Shown: positions 16,580 to 25,492 of the stretch, piece by piece
Position numbering within the stretch: the stretch's first letter is position 1
Layout of the letters: each line of letters opens with the position of its first letter
Source of the DNA: Paenibacillus rigui
GTDB lineage: Bacteria; Bacillota; Bacilli; Paenibacillales; NBRC-103111
Assembly: GCF_002234615.1 (NCBI RefSeq)
Contig: NZ_NMQW01000020.1
Span: 62,001-126,000 of the forward strand
DNA: 64,000 bases
Direction of reading: 5' to 3'
Made by a program: the position numbers and the translations under genes
The notes under the pieces: model-generated
Seen by the model: the letters and a program-made list of their open reading frames with translations, nothing else
Database searches by the model: none
What the model was told of the DNA's origin: nothing

Positions 16580-17272
16580 TTGCATATTTTACTTGTGGAA
16601 GATGACCAAAAGCTCGGTGAGCTGATCCAATATAAATTAAAAAAGCAGCTTTACCAGGTTGAGTGGGCATTGGAAGCGGACACGGCAATGGAATTTATGG
16701 CTAGATCCCCCTTCGACGTATATATTCTGGACTGGATGATTCCGCATAAGTCGGGGATTGAATTGTGCAAGGAGCTTCGTATGAAGAAGGACCAGACGCC
16801 GATTCTGATGCTAACCGCCCGTGACACCATAACGGACAGGGTTCAGGGACTGAATGCGGGAGCAGACGATTATTTGGTCAAGCCGTTTGATTTCGAGGAA
16901 ATGATCGCACGATTGAATGCGTTGTACCGCAGGAAAGCGATGAATTGGGAGGGCGAGACGAAGTCGTTCGGGGAAACCCTGGTCATTAATCACACGACGT
17001 ATGAGGTGTTCCGAAATGGGGTGCCCGTGTCGCTTTCCCGCCGCGAGTTCCAGGTGCTTGCTTTTCTGTCCAATCATCCCAAGCAAGTCATGAGCAGAGA
17101 GCAGTTGCTGGACCGGGTATGGGGATTGGATGCCGATATTACTCTGAATGCGGTGGATGCGACGATCAAATTGCTTCGGAAAAAGCTGGATGATCCGTTC
17201 CACGATAAAATCATCCAAAATGTACGCGGGCTTGGCTACCGGCTGGATGTAAAGGAGGAACAGCGTGTTTGA
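16580..17272 (+). CDS. OmpR-family response regulator
   Basis: A response regulator of about 230 residues. The receiver domain has the acidic pair VEDDQ, the phospho-accepting Asp51 in ILDWM, the Thr in MLTARD and the Lys in VKPFDF. The C-terminal winged helix includes LSRREFQVLAFLSNHPKQVMSREQLL and VRGLGYRL. The TTG at 16580 is preferred, because GAGGTG ends nine bases before it; a GTG at 16571 overlaps that site. The histidine kinase gene overlaps its end by eight bases. The position beside apbE and upstream of the FMN-binding protein suggests it controls the flavin island. Confidence 0.88.
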   Translation: MHILLVEDDQKLGELIQYKLKKQLYQVEWALEADTAMEFMARSPFDVYILDWMIPHKSGIELCKELRMKKDQTPILMLTARDTITDRVQGLNAGADDYLVKPFDFEEMIARLNALYRRKAMNWEGETKSFGETLVINHTTYEVFRNGVPVSLSRREFQVLAFLSNHPKQVMSREQLLDRVWGLDADITLNAVDATIKLLRKKLDDPFHDKIIQNVRGLGYRLDVKEEQRV

Positions 17273-18572
17273 AAAAACAAGAAAACGGCTGACCTTCTTC
17301 TTTGGAACCATTCTTGCTGTCATCCTTATTCTCGTGACCGTGACGTATTATCTTATTCTTCAGCATTCGCTGCAAAAAAACGAAGTTCAAGAATTAGAGA
17401 ACATGCAGGAAAAAATGAACCGTCAATGGGAGCATAGGCTGGAGGAAGTAAAGCGGGAGCGCAGGGAGCAGGACTCGGATCGTGATCAAAAGAACCTGGA
17501 GTGGACCTTTTTAGAATCCGATGAATTGGTCGTCTTGGTTAACTCTGCAGAGAGGATTTACGCATCTCCTTCACCTTATACACTCATGTCTAATCAATTA
17601 ATGCAATGGGCGCAAAGCAAGGAAATGAAAATTTCCCCTAGCACCTATGAAATCAATATGGAGGGGAAACGAGAGACGTTCCTGGTAGGGACAGGTACAT
17701 TGAGCCGCTCTGGCGGGACTTATTGGATGGCAGCCGATATTACAGAGGACATCAAATTGCTAAGAGAAATCAAGGTTGCCTTGTTTGCACTTACCGCCGT
17801 ACTTATATCCATTGCCAGCGGATTAGGGTACTATTTTGCAGGGAAAGCCATGATTCCTGTCAAGAAGTCATATCAACAGCAGGTTGATTTTACAACGAAT
17901 GCCTCCCACGAGCTTAGAACGCCATTAAGTGTGATTCATTCCTCGGTGGAACTGCTGGAAGAGTGCAAAGAGCTGCTGCCAAAGTTTGAACAGCATATTT
18001 TGGAAGGATTAAAGGATGAAGTGAAACGGATGGTTCGGCTGGTGGAGTCATTGTTAACTTTGGCTCGCGGCGATGCCAAGAAGCGGGGTGGCCACATGGA
18101 GCAGGTGGATTTAAGCGCACTTGCTTATCAGGTTGTCGGTTCCATGCAGCCATTGGCGGCCCAAAACGGAATTCAGCTTCTGTTGAATCGGCAAAGTAAT
18201 GAGGCTTTGCCTCTTATACAAGGCAATTCAGACCAGTTACATCAACTGCTTACCATCTTGTTGGATAATGCGCTGAAATATACGCCGGCGGGGGGAGAAG
18301 TAACGGTGGTGTGCAAAGCAGTGAAGCCTTCGGGGGTTTCACTCCAGGTCATAGATACCGGAATCGGAATTCCAATGGAGGAGCTGCCGAATATTTTCGA
18401 CCGGTTTTATCGGGTGGACAAGGCGCGCTCACGCGAGCTGGGGGGAGCAGGCCTGGGATTATCGATTGCCGCGGATATTGTTAAACAGCTGCAGGCCCAT
18501 ATTCATGTGACGAGTGAGGAAGGGAAGGGAAGCTGCTTCGAGGTGGTTTTTCATGCGGATTCAAAATCATAA
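17265..18572 (+). CDS. Sensor histidine kinase
   Basis: A 435-residue membrane kinase with two transmembrane helices (about residues 9-32 and 168-190). They flank an extracytoplasmic region of about 135 residues with a Glu/Arg-rich coiled start. The phosphorylated histidine is His215 (ASHELRTPLS). ATP-binding boxes follow: LLDNALKYT (N box), DTGIGIP (G1) and GGAGLGLSIA (G2). GTG 17265 has AAAGGAGGAAC upstream and overlaps the regulator gene, giving translational coupling. The linker after the second helix is short for a HAMP domain. The signal is unknown; its neighbours suggest redox or electron-acceptor sensing. Confidence 0.88.
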   Translation: MFEKTRKRLTFFFGTILAVILILVTVTYYLILQHSLQKNEVQELENMQEKMNRQWEHRLEEVKRERREQDSDRDQKNLEWTFLESDELVVLVNSAERIYASPSPYTLMSNQLMQWAQSKEMKISPSTYEINMEGKRETFLVGTGTLSRSGGTYWMAADITEDIKLLREIKVALFALTAVLISIASGLGYYFAGKAMIPVKKSYQQQVDFTTNASHELRTPLSVIHSSVELLEECKELLPKFEQHILEGLKDEVKRMVRLVESLLTLARGDAKKRGGHMEQVDLSALAYQVVGSMQPLAAQNGIQLLLNRQSNEALPLIQGNSDQLHQLLTILLDNALKYTPAGGEVTVVCKAVKPSGVSLQVIDTGIGIPMEELPNIFDRFYRVDKARSRELGGAGLGLSIAADIVKQLQAHIHVTSEEGKGSCFEVVFHADSKS

Positions 18573-18646
18573 GCGTATTTCAGTTTGTTTTCATGTACCT
18601 GCTGTATTGTAGGAATGGCCAAGACAAGATAGAGGAGTGTTGAGAG

Positions 18647-19528
18647 ATGGCCCGCATGGGAAACAAATGGATTGCTTTATGTACAACGGCGATTAGCATT
18701 GTGTATGGAGCAGGATATGCCGTGAACAATCAGCCTGCATTGCTGCAGGAGGCTTCGGCTCATGAAAATTATTCTGCCCCTGCGCCGACAGGGGAAGCAT
18801 CAACGTCGATGAAGATTACGCCACTGGAGTCGCAAGAAACGAAATCTGCCCTTGCACCAACGGATGGAGCATCTGCCCCATTGGCAAGCTTGCCGCAAGA
18901 AACGAAAGCTGCTCCTGTGCCGACGCAGGAAACGTCAACGTCATTAAAAAATGGGCAGCAAAAGCCGCAAGAAACCAAGTCTGCTCCTGTGCTTTCGCAG
19001 GAAGCATCAACGCAAACCGGGACGACAACGCAAAAGTCGCAAGAAACGAAATCTGCACCTGAACCGGCGCAGCAACCGTCAACGACCATCGACAATTCGC
19101 AGCAAACACAGCAAGCTCCGAAACCTGCTGCAGCGCCGGTGCAGGAGACTGCAACGCCAACGAAGAGCACGGCACCAGCTGTAAAAGATCCAGCTCCGGC
19201 AGCTTCTCCCGCTCCTTCCACGAATAGTACTCGCACCAATACTGTTGTTCCGAAGCCTGCATCAAAGTATAAAGACGGCACCTTTACCGGCTCAGGAACG
19301 AATAGCTTCGGTACGGTGGAGGTCAGTGTGTCCATTATGCAGGATAAAATTACGAATGTCCTGATTACGGCCAGCCATACGCGTTATCCGCAGCATTATA
19401 TTGATTCGCTGCCTGCCCAAGTTGTCGAGAAACAAAGTGCTCGAATCAGCACGGTTAGCGGTGCTACCCGAAGCTCAGAAGATTTTATTGAGGCGGTCCG
19501 ACAAGCCCTTCAGAAGGCACAAGCCTAA
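18647..19528 (+). CDS. Exported FMN-binding domain protein with Pro/Ala-rich repeats
   Basis: A 293-residue protein in three parts. Residues 1-38 form a signal or anchor segment. Residues about 40-205 are a low-complexity stretch rich in Ala, Pro, Ser, Thr, Gln and Lys, with four repeats built on QETK-S/A-A. Residues about 208-293 are an FMN-binding domain (PF04205 type) starting YKDGTFTG and ending with SGATRSS. In this domain family ApbE links FMN covalently to the last Thr of SGAT, here Thr274. The repeats would act as a spacer, placing the flavin away from the membrane. It follows the kinase gene by about 75 bases and precedes the RnfD-like gene by 17, so the two are probably one operon. 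Confidence 0.85.
   Translation: MARMGNKWIALCTTAISIVYGAGYAVNNQPALLQEASAHENYSAPAPTGEASTSMKITPLESQETKSALAPTDGASAPLASLPQETKAAPVPTQETSTSLKNGQQKPQETKSAPVLSQEASTQTGTTTQKSQETKSAPEPAQQPSTTIDNSQQTQQAPKPAAAPVQETATPTKSTAPAVKDPAPAASPAPSTNSTRTNTVVPKPASKYKDGTFTGSGTNSFGTVEVSVSIMQDKITNVLITASHTRYPQHYIDSLPAQVVEKQSARISTVSGATRSSEDFIEAVRQALQKAQA
18826..19080 (+). repeat. Degenerate tandem repeats coding for QETK(S/A)A units
   Basis: Four imperfect units of about 20-35 codons share the core CAAGAAACGAAA and code for SQETKSA, PQETKAA, PQETKSA and SQETKSA. They lie inside the FMN-binding protein gene. Copy number could vary between strains by slippage or recombination. Confidence 0.7.
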
Positions 19529-19545
19529 GAGAGGGGGAGACAAGC

Positions 19546-20394
19546 ATGATCCAAACGGAGCGTCAAGCTAAACCAAAAACGACAGTCAAAAAGGTGAATG
19601 TATGGAAAACACCTAAAATGACCGTCATCCTTTTTCTAGTATTGCTTATGGGCATTGCTGCAGCTTATTCCGGGACGTACCGAGGCCTGCTGAGTACCAC
19701 TGTATCCGTCGCTGCCGCTGTAATTGTTGACTTAGCTGCGGGACGGATACAGAGGATCAAATCAAGATTTCCCGACGGAGCCATCATTACCGGCCTGATC
19801 GTTGCGCTGGTGTTAAGCTATTCGGAGCCGTGGTACATTGAAGCAATCACTTCGGTATTCGCTATCGCTTCCAAGCATCTGCTGCGGGTAAGCCGCAAGC
19901 CTTTCTTTAATCCGGCAGCCTTCGGACTGCTGCTCACGATCCTCATATTCGGCAGCGGGGAAGACTGGTGGGGGAGTCTGGCAGACATGCCTCTGTGGTG
20001 TCTGGCTATCGTTGGTATCGGGGGATATTGGATCGCGCGCAAGACGAACAAATTTCCGCAGGTCTTTTCCTTCCTGGGCACTTATTTCGCGATATTGCTT
20101 GTGCTCGGTTTATTGCACACAGGCCAAATCATAGAGTTGTATCAAGCGCCGTTCGTCAATGCCATTCTCTTCCTGAGCTTTATTATGGTTACTGATCCGC
20201 CGACCTCTCCTCCCAAAGTGTCCGGCCAAATTTGGTTCGGTATGCTTGCGGCCCTCTTCAGTATTGCTTGGAATTTTTACTATGGAGGCACCTCCTTTCT
20301 TCTGGTTGGTCTGCTATGCACCAATTTGCTTCATATTCTGCTCTACGCAGCCGACAGAAATAAGAAGCCGAGCTCGAGCCGAATAACGGTCTGA
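19546..20394 (+). CDS. RnfD/NqrB-like membrane protein
   Basis: A 282-residue membrane protein with about nine helices that resembles RnfD and NqrB, membrane subunits of sodium- or proton-coupled electron-transfer complexes. Typical segments are FPDGAIITGLIVAL, RKPFFNPAAFGLL and MVTDPPTSP. The SGAT motif by which larger RnfD/NqrB proteins carry covalent FMN is missing, and no other Rnf or Nqr subunit is encoded nearby. It may therefore act as a stand-alone partner of the FMN-binding protein encoded 17 bases upstream. AGAGGGGGAG precedes ATG 19546. Confidence 0.75.
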   Translation: MIQTERQAKPKTTVKKVNVWKTPKMTVILFLVLLMGIAAAYSGTYRGLLSTTVSVAAAVIVDLAAGRIQRIKSRFPDGAIITGLIVALVLSYSEPWYIEAITSVFAIASKHLLRVSRKPFFNPAAFGLLLTILIFGSGEDWWGSLADMPLWCLAIVGIGGYWIARKTNKFPQVFSFLGTYFAILLVLGLLHTGQIIELYQAPFVNAILFLSFIMVTDPPTSPPKVSGQIWFGMLAALFSIAWNFYYGGTSFLLVGLLCTNLLHILLYAADRNKKPSSSRITV

Positions 20395-20403
20395 TGTTGG
20401 ATG

Positions 20404-20461
20404 AAAAAAAACCTAGTCAGCTTTGCTTTTTAAAATAAAGCATGCTGCTTGGCTTTTTTTT
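20404..20461. terminator. Probable bidirectional terminator
   Basis: An imperfect hairpin with an A-run on the left and a T-run on the right lies between the RnfD-like gene and the convergent ferritin-like gene. Confidence 0.6.
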
Positions 20462-20467
20462 GTCGAA

Positions 20468-20941
20468 TTAAGATGAAGTACGATTCAGGGTAAACAAATA
20501 ATTGTATTTGCTTGCATGCTTCAATTCATCCAAAATGATGCCGTATACAGTGTCACGATAAATGCCTGCTGGTAGCCCGAACCAGATCAAACGATATTTT
20601 TCGACCGCACCCAGTTCACCTAGCAGCGCGCGCTGCAGTCCCTCAGTATAAGAGGTTACCCGTTGGTATTGCTCGCTGCTGATTCCTGTTATTTCTTGAC
20701 CGGTCAGCTCCCGGTACATGGCGCGATACATTTGATTGTGGCCGCGCTCATCATCACGAATCGAAGCAATCATTGAGGCTTGCTCTTGGTTCGGTGCAAG
20801 CTTGATCAATTCGTCATAAAATAATTCGTCGTTTCGTTCTCCCTGAACCGCTTCCTTCATTAAATTCAGCGCTTGCTGAGGCGATGTGGACCAGACGGGC
20901 TTGAACATGGCCCGGCTCCAATATGGATTTACCCAGTACAT
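20468..20941 (-). CDS. Ferritin-like (rubrerythrin-type) di-iron protein
   Basis: A protein of about 157 residues with a four-helix ferritin-like domain. Iron-binding residues are visible in two halves: EAVQGERNDELFYDEL with DDERGHNQMYRAM, and GELGAVEKYRL with DELKHASKYNYLF. These supply Glu, ExxH, Glu and ExxH ligands of a di-iron site. There is no rubredoxin domain. ATG 20941 has GGGAGG at suitable spacing; the frame is open further upstream but without support. Likely roles are peroxide reduction or iron handling; which one cannot be told from sequence. Confidence 0.75.
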   Translation of the reverse strand: MYWVNPYWSRAMFKPVWSTSPQQALNLMKEAVQGERNDELFYDELIKLAPNQEQASMIASIRDDERGHNQMYRAMYRELTGQEITGISSEQYQRVTSYTEGLQRALLGELGAVEKYRLIWFGLPAGIYRDTVYGIILDELKHASKYNYLFTLNRTSS

Positions 20942-21116
20942 GAATGAATAACCTCCCAGTGACAGAAGATGGAATACACACAGTATATGTGCGGATGCCC
21001 AGGCGGGTTCCAGCGGTTTCCAATCAAGAAGCAGAATTAGCAATTCATAAGAAATGCGGCACCGCTGCTTATGCTATGATCGTATATATCATCCATTTGC
21101 GAAAGGTGTGTTCATT

Positions 21117-21500
21117 ATGAGTTCAACTATTTCTAAGGGCAGGCTCTGGACAGCGAGAATCATGAGTGGACTAGTCACTCTGTTTATGCTGGTTGATAGC
21201 GTATCCAAGCTGTTCAAACCTGCAGCCGTTGTCGAAGGAACCGTCTCACTGGGGTATGCCGAGCACCACGTTATTGTCATCGGAATTCTGGGGCTGATTG
21301 CTACCGTTCTTTATGCTGTTCCACGAACTTCTGCTTTGGGCGCGGTGCTGCTGACGGGTTATTTTGGCGGTGTCATCGCTACCCATGTTCGCATGGATGC
21401 CCCGTTATTTACTCATATTTTATTTCCGGTATACATTGCGATTCTGGCCTGGGGCGGCATTTGGCTGCGAGACGCAAGAGTACGGCTGCTTTTCTCCTGA
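21117..21500 (+). CDS. DoxX-like membrane protein
   Basis: A protein of about 127 residues with four membrane helices in the DoxX-like pattern: ARIMSGLVTLFMLVDSVSKL, VIVIGILGLIATVLYAVPRTSALGAVLLTGYFGGVIATHVR and a final ILFPVYIAILAWGGIWLRD. The function of small DoxX-type proteins is not established, although some are linked to thiol or quinone chemistry. AAGGTG precedes ATG 21117. A terminator follows. Confidence 0.8.
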   Translation: MSSTISKGRLWTARIMSGLVTLFMLVDSVSKLFKPAAVVEGTVSLGYAEHHVIVIGILGLIATVLYAVPRTSALGAVLLTGYFGGVIATHVRMDAPLFTHILFPVYIAILAWGGIWLRDARVRLLFS

Positions 21501-21524
21501 ACTTGAGAGCATGTACAATGGACG

Positions 21525-21553
21525 GTCCGACAATTGCGGACGGTCTTTTTTTT
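21525..21553 (+). terminator. Rho-independent terminator
   Basis: A short GTCCG/CGGAC stem is followed within four bases by a run of T residues. It ends the DoxX-like gene. Confidence 0.65.
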
Positions 21554-21693
21554 CATGCAGCAGGCAATCGATGCAGAATAATAGGCATCCATTGACAAGC
21601 AGTAACCGTAGGAATACATTGGAAGTAATATAGGAAGAGAGCCGTTAGACTACCGGAACGGTTCACTTGCGACCAAGAGAAAGGGAGAAGGAA

Positions 21694-22017
21694 ATGGATA
21701 TGATATTCGAACTGCGTATTTATACGATACATGAAGGGAAAATGGAAGCGATACAGAAGCGATTTGAGCAGCACACACTTGGTATTTTTGAACGGCTGGG
21801 GATGCAAGTGTACGATTTCTGGGTGGATGAGACAGGTCTTCCGAAGCTGTATTACGTGATGCAATATAAGAACAGGGAAGAACGCGATCGCCAGTGGGAT
21901 GCTTTCCGGCAAGACCCGGAATGGATCGAAGTCAAGCGCAAGTCGGAGCAAAGCGGCCCGATCGTGGCTAAGATCGAAGAAATGATGATGAAGCGGGCTC
22001 CTTTTTTTAGGTCATAG
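21694..22017 (+). CDS. NIPSNAP family protein
   Basis: A 107-residue dimeric alpha-beta barrel protein of the NIPSNAP type. It shows the opening FELRIYTIHEGKMEAIQKRF and the central YVMQYKNREERDRQWDAF. The fold is related to small monooxygenases and dehydratases, and the activity of bacterial members is unknown. GGGAGAAGGA precedes the start; ATG 21694 and ATG 21700 are both possible. It converges with the Crp/Fnr-like gene downstream. Confidence 0.82.
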   Translation: MDMIFELRIYTIHEGKMEAIQKRFEQHTLGIFERLGMQVYDFWVDETGLPKLYYVMQYKNREERDRQWDAFRQDPEWIEVKRKSEQSGPIVAKIEEMMMKRAPFFRS

Positions 22018-22022
22018 AGCCC

Positions 22023-22727
22023 TCATTCATTCTGTGTGATAAGCAGCAGCGGATCCTTATGAATAACCGTGATTTGGCCTCTCGATAAACGGATCCAGCC
22101 TTCCTGCTCCAGAGATTTCAATGTGCGGCTTATGACCTCACGAGCGGAACCGAGTTCAACGGCTAGCTGCTCATGGGTAATGACCACGCTATTGTGATGT
22201 ACTGCTGTTTGGACAAGCAGGTATTCCGCGATTCTGGCCCGAATAGACTTAAAATGAATGCTGTCCAGCAGGTTGGACATGACGAGAAGTCGGCGGGCAA
22301 ACACTTTGAATATGTATTGTCTGAAGCTTTTGTCTTTGTCAATCCAATCCCGGAAAACGGCGATAGGCAGTATTAAGACTGATGAAGGAACCTCGATACA
22401 GGCCGATGCTTCGTACTCTGTTTCTCCCAAAATACTGGAAATCATCAGCGGGCAGCATTCTCCGCCGCTTATCCGATACAAGGTGACTTCTCTGCCGGTT
22501 CCGCTTACTTTATATACCCGAACGGTGCCATCTAAAATGAGAGCGGCATGCTCGAGCAAATGTCCCTCATGCAGCACCTCATTGGGCGGCAGAGACAATA
22601 CAGCTATGCCGTTTCCTTCCCAGTCCTCCCGCGATATCGAAGATAGGCTGGGAAATTTGGAGACAATATGTTCGATCTGTTGAGAGCGCAACGTCTTTAC
22701 ACCATCCGATCTTGGCAATGAGTTCAA
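22023..22727 (-). CDS. Crp/Fnr-family transcriptional regulator
   Basis: About 234 residues: an N-terminal cyclic-nucleotide-like beta-roll (LPPNEVLHEGHLLEHAALILDGTVRVYK), a long dimer helix and a C-terminal winged helix (THEQLAVELGSAREVISRTLKSLEQEGWI). The beta-roll lacks the arginine-serine phosphate-binding motif of cAMP-binding Crp, and there are no Fnr-type cysteine clusters. The effector is unknown. The start is uncertain: TTG 22727 begins the frame, since a stop lies shortly upstream, and a TTG 12 codons later has a better GGATGG site. Confidence 0.82.
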   Translation of the reverse strand: MNSLPRSDGVKTLRSQQIEHIVSKFPSLSSISREDWEGNGIAVLSLPPNEVLHEGHLLEHAALILDGTVRVYKVSGTGREVTLYRISGGECCPLMISSILGETEYEASACIEVPSSVLILPIAVFRDWIDKDKSFRQYIFKVFARRLLVMSNLLDSIHFKSIRARIAEYLLVQTAVHHNSVVITHEQLAVELGSAREVISRTLKSLEQEGWIRLSRGQITVIHKDPLLLITQNE

Positions 22728-22858
22728 TTGGTAACCACATTATCAACGAAGATCCTTTTTCCATAGTATACCATGCACATCATCTTCAGTCTCCATTACC
22801 TAGAGCGCGAACACATCCTGTTAAAAATAAACCTAGGGACGGGGGGAGCAGATCCGAT

Positions 22859-23578
22859 TTGAAACGAAGCAACGAGACCATAGCATTGTTCACATTAGCC
22901 GGCATTGCAACGGCTCCGGGATTTCTGGACACGATCCGAGATGAATTGTCCTTCCTGCTGCGAGCCCGGGGCTATACCGTAGAGGCGGATTCGCTCTATC
23001 CTTACGGGGATTGGTCCCGGCGGCTTGTTCCGCAGCTGTACGAAATATTCCGCGATCTGATTGATGTGCACGAACGGTTCTTGAATTCAATCGGCGTACG
23101 AGCAACCCGTGAGCGAATTTTCCATGCTGCGGCACAGTCAGATCATGTGCTGCTTGTCGGGCATAGCGGGGGAGGGCTTACAGCTGTGCAGCTAGCAGGA
23201 CAAATGATCAAGGCGGGCTTTGCTCCGCCGCTGGTCATACAGATCGGTTCGCCAAGATGTCCTATTCGCAGAGAGCTGCAGGATCGGGTGTTGTTCCTGT
23301 CTGCAGAGGGGTTGGAAACCAAAAGGAAGGATCCTGTGGCCCGTTTGGGGCATTGGCGCGGCTGGAGGCGCGGTCCCTGGAAATTCCCTCAGTGGAAACG
23401 GAACGCGAATGCTCCGGGTACTCAAGTGGTGATTCCGCTTATTGGTGGACATCCTGACTATTTCCGGTCTTATGCTCCCTATGTCGATGAGGAAGGCGAC
23501 TCGAATCTGCATCGAACGCTTCAACCTCTTGACTCTTGGTTGACGGACAAATTGCCGGAGCAGCAGGAGACTCCGTAA
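22859..23578 (+). CDS. Alpha/beta hydrolase fold protein
   Basis: A protein of about 239 residues with a lipase-like nucleophile elbow GHSGGG near residue 103. The strand before it is DHVLLV, an acidic residue lies in a later loop, and a candidate catalytic histidine is in GGHPDY. The central region is rich in Trp and Arg. TTG 22859 follows GGGGGGAG; the open frame extends upstream without a ribosome binding site and would overlap the divergent regulator. The substrate is unknown. Confidence 0.7.
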   Translation: MKRSNETIALFTLAGIATAPGFLDTIRDELSFLLRARGYTVEADSLYPYGDWSRRLVPQLYEIFRDLIDVHERFLNSIGVRATRERIFHAAAQSDHVLLVGHSGGGLTAVQLAGQMIKAGFAPPLVIQIGSPRCPIRRELQDRVLFLSAEGLETKRKDPVARLGHWRGWRRGPWKFPQWKRNANAPGTQVVIPLIGGHPDYFRSYAPYVDEEGDSNLHRTLQPLDSWLTDKLPEQQETP

Positions 23579-23730
23579 AAAATGTAACGCTGTTGCGAGG
23601 TGATGCCGAAACGTTGAATGTTTATCTGCCGGCAGGAATACTTATTAAAATAATAGGAGCATTGGAATAGCCTATGTTTCCCGCGTTACAACAAATCCAC
23701 ATTAAAAATCGAACCTAAGGGAGTGAATCC

Positions 23731-25476
23731 ATGAGAAAATATCGATGGATCAAATGGCGTAAATTCCTCCTATGGTTCGCAGCTCTCGTCATCATCGGCG
23801 TGTTGTTGTGGGCAGGAGGCCCGGATGCATGGGCGGTTGCGTTAGGGATCGGCGGGCTTGTGCTTCAGCTGCTTTTCGGGATCCTGTTCGTCATCATTCA
23901 ATTCGTAGCCCTGTTCTGGTTTCTGGCCCGGGGGCGCACCTACTGGATTTTGCCCGGTGAGACGGGGGCGACCTGGGAGGATTACCGGGGAAACCCCGAA
24001 ATCGTAGAGAATGCGAAGCGAATCGTTACGCTGTTAAAAGGTGTCAAGGAGTTTAAAGAGATGGGCGGGGAAGCGATTCGGGGATTTCTGCTCTGCGGCC
24101 CGCCGGGCACCGGCAAATCGTATTTGGCCCAAGTCATTGCCAATGAAGCTGAGGTTCCCTTCGCTTATGCTTCGGCTCCGAGCTTTCAGAATATGTTTTT
24201 CGGTGTAGGCAATCTGAAGGTTATGAGCCTGTATAAGAAGGCCAGGAAGCTGGCCAAGGTTTATGGCGCTTGTATTATATTCATCGACGAGGTGGATGCG
24301 ATAGGGATGAATCGGCAGGCAGGCGGCGGCGGTGCAGCCGGTATGTTCGGTATGGGCGGAGGCTCGGGCTTGCTTAATGAGCTGCTGCTGCAGATGGACC
24401 CGCCGAACCTTGACAATTCCCGGATCGGCAAGCTGCTTCGTTCACTAGGTCTTCGCCGCAAGAAGGCGGAAAGACCGGTCGTCCTTACGGTTGCTGCAAC
24501 CAACCTGCCCGATGTTCTGGATCCGGCCCTCTTGCGTCCCGGACGCTTCGACCGGCAGCTGTGGGTCGATGTGCCTGACTATGATGGACGAGTCGACATA
24601 TTTGAATATTATTTGCAAAAGGTGAAGCGAGATTCCACATTGACCCCTCATCGGGCATCGCTCGATACGATCGGCTACAGTCCAGCCCAGATTAAGCATA
24701 TTGTGAACGAGTCCGTCATTATCGCCCATCAGCGTGACGCTCAATTGGCGAGCTACGAGGACTTCCGCGCAGCTATGGAGACGTACGAATGGGGACTTAA
24801 GCAGCCGCTTCGTTCCATGAGCGAGGACGAGAAACGCAATGTCGCTTACCATGAAGCCGGCCATGCGGTGGCACAATACCTGCTTAAGCCTCATGAGCGG
24901 GTATGGAAGGTAACGATCATCCGTCGGGGCGGTGCCCTTGGCCTTGCAGCCACCAAACCGACGCAGGAACGCTATAATCGCAGTGATAGTGAGATTCTGG
25001 GGGAAATTCAGGTTTGTCTGGCTGCGAGAGCCGTAGAAGAGGAGTTTCTGAACAAAAAATTAAACGGGGTGACCTCCGATTTTCAGCAAGCGACACAATT
25101 GGCTGGATTCTACCTCGGTATGGTAGGGATGGGCAATGAGTTGTTCAGTTGGCTGGCTACAGGCAACCGGACAGATGCACTCAAGGCGCTCCGGCCCCAA
25201 ATTAACGAGCTGCTCCTGGATCAGATGGAGCAAGTGAAGAAGCTGGTCAACGAGCATGCAGACTTCGTCCATGCTATCGCTGAGGAATTGTTGAAGCGTG
25301 GGGATTTAACAGGTGAGGAAATCGAAGAAATTTATGTGCAATTATACGGTCATACCCGTCCTGAGCCGCCGGAGGTCAAATCGAGAGCTGCTTTTACCGT
25401 TTCCAAACGGGAAGCTGCCATCAGGGAAGATTTGATGTCGGATACGTCCACCCATTCTCCGTCTGAGGATGAATAA
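23731..25476 (+). CDS. FtsH-like membrane AAA protease without an extracytoplasmic domain
   Basis: A 581-residue protein with two N-terminal membrane helices joined by only a few residues, then an AAA ATPase and an M41 zinc protease. Walker A is GPPGTGKS (123-130), Walker B is FIDEVDAIG (about 184-192), the pore loop is MFFGVG, and the second region of homology is AATNLPDVLDPALLRPGRFDR. Zinc ligands are HEAGH (374-378) and the Asp of TSDFQQAT. Classical FtsH has a domain of about 70 residues between its helices, which is absent here. About 20 extra residues lie between Walker B and the second region of homology. AAGGGAG precedes ATG 23731. It is likely a specialised second FtsH. Confidence 0.85.
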   Translation: MRKYRWIKWRKFLLWFAALVIIGVLLWAGGPDAWAVALGIGGLVLQLLFGILFVIIQFVALFWFLARGRTYWILPGETGATWEDYRGNPEIVENAKRIVTLLKGVKEFKEMGGEAIRGFLLCGPPGTGKSYLAQVIANEAEVPFAYASAPSFQNMFFGVGNLKVMSLYKKARKLAKVYGACIIFIDEVDAIGMNRQAGGGGAAGMFGMGGGSGLLNELLLQMDPPNLDNSRIGKLLRSLGLRRKKAERPVVLTVAATNLPDVLDPALLRPGRFDRQLWVDVPDYDGRVDIFEYYLQKVKRDSTLTPHRASLDTIGYSPAQIKHIVNESVIIAHQRDAQLASYEDFRAAMETYEWGLKQPLRSMSEDEKRNVAYHEAGHAVAQYLLKPHERVWKVTIIRRGGALGLAATKPTQERYNRSDSEILGEIQVCLAARAVEEEFLNKKLNGVTSDFQQATQLAGFYLGMVGMGNELFSWLATGNRTDALKALRPQINELLLDQMEQVKKLVNEHADFVHAIAEELLKRGDLTGEEIEEIYVQLYGHTRPEPPEVKSRAAFTVSKREAAIREDLMSDTSTHSPSEDE

Positions 25477-25492
25477 GCTCTTGCAAACTATA

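Noticed and set aside
18769-19335. Open frame of 188 codons opposite the FMN-binding protein
   Set aside because: It is Val/Cys/Gly-rich low complexity produced by the complement of the Ala/Pro/Thr repeats.
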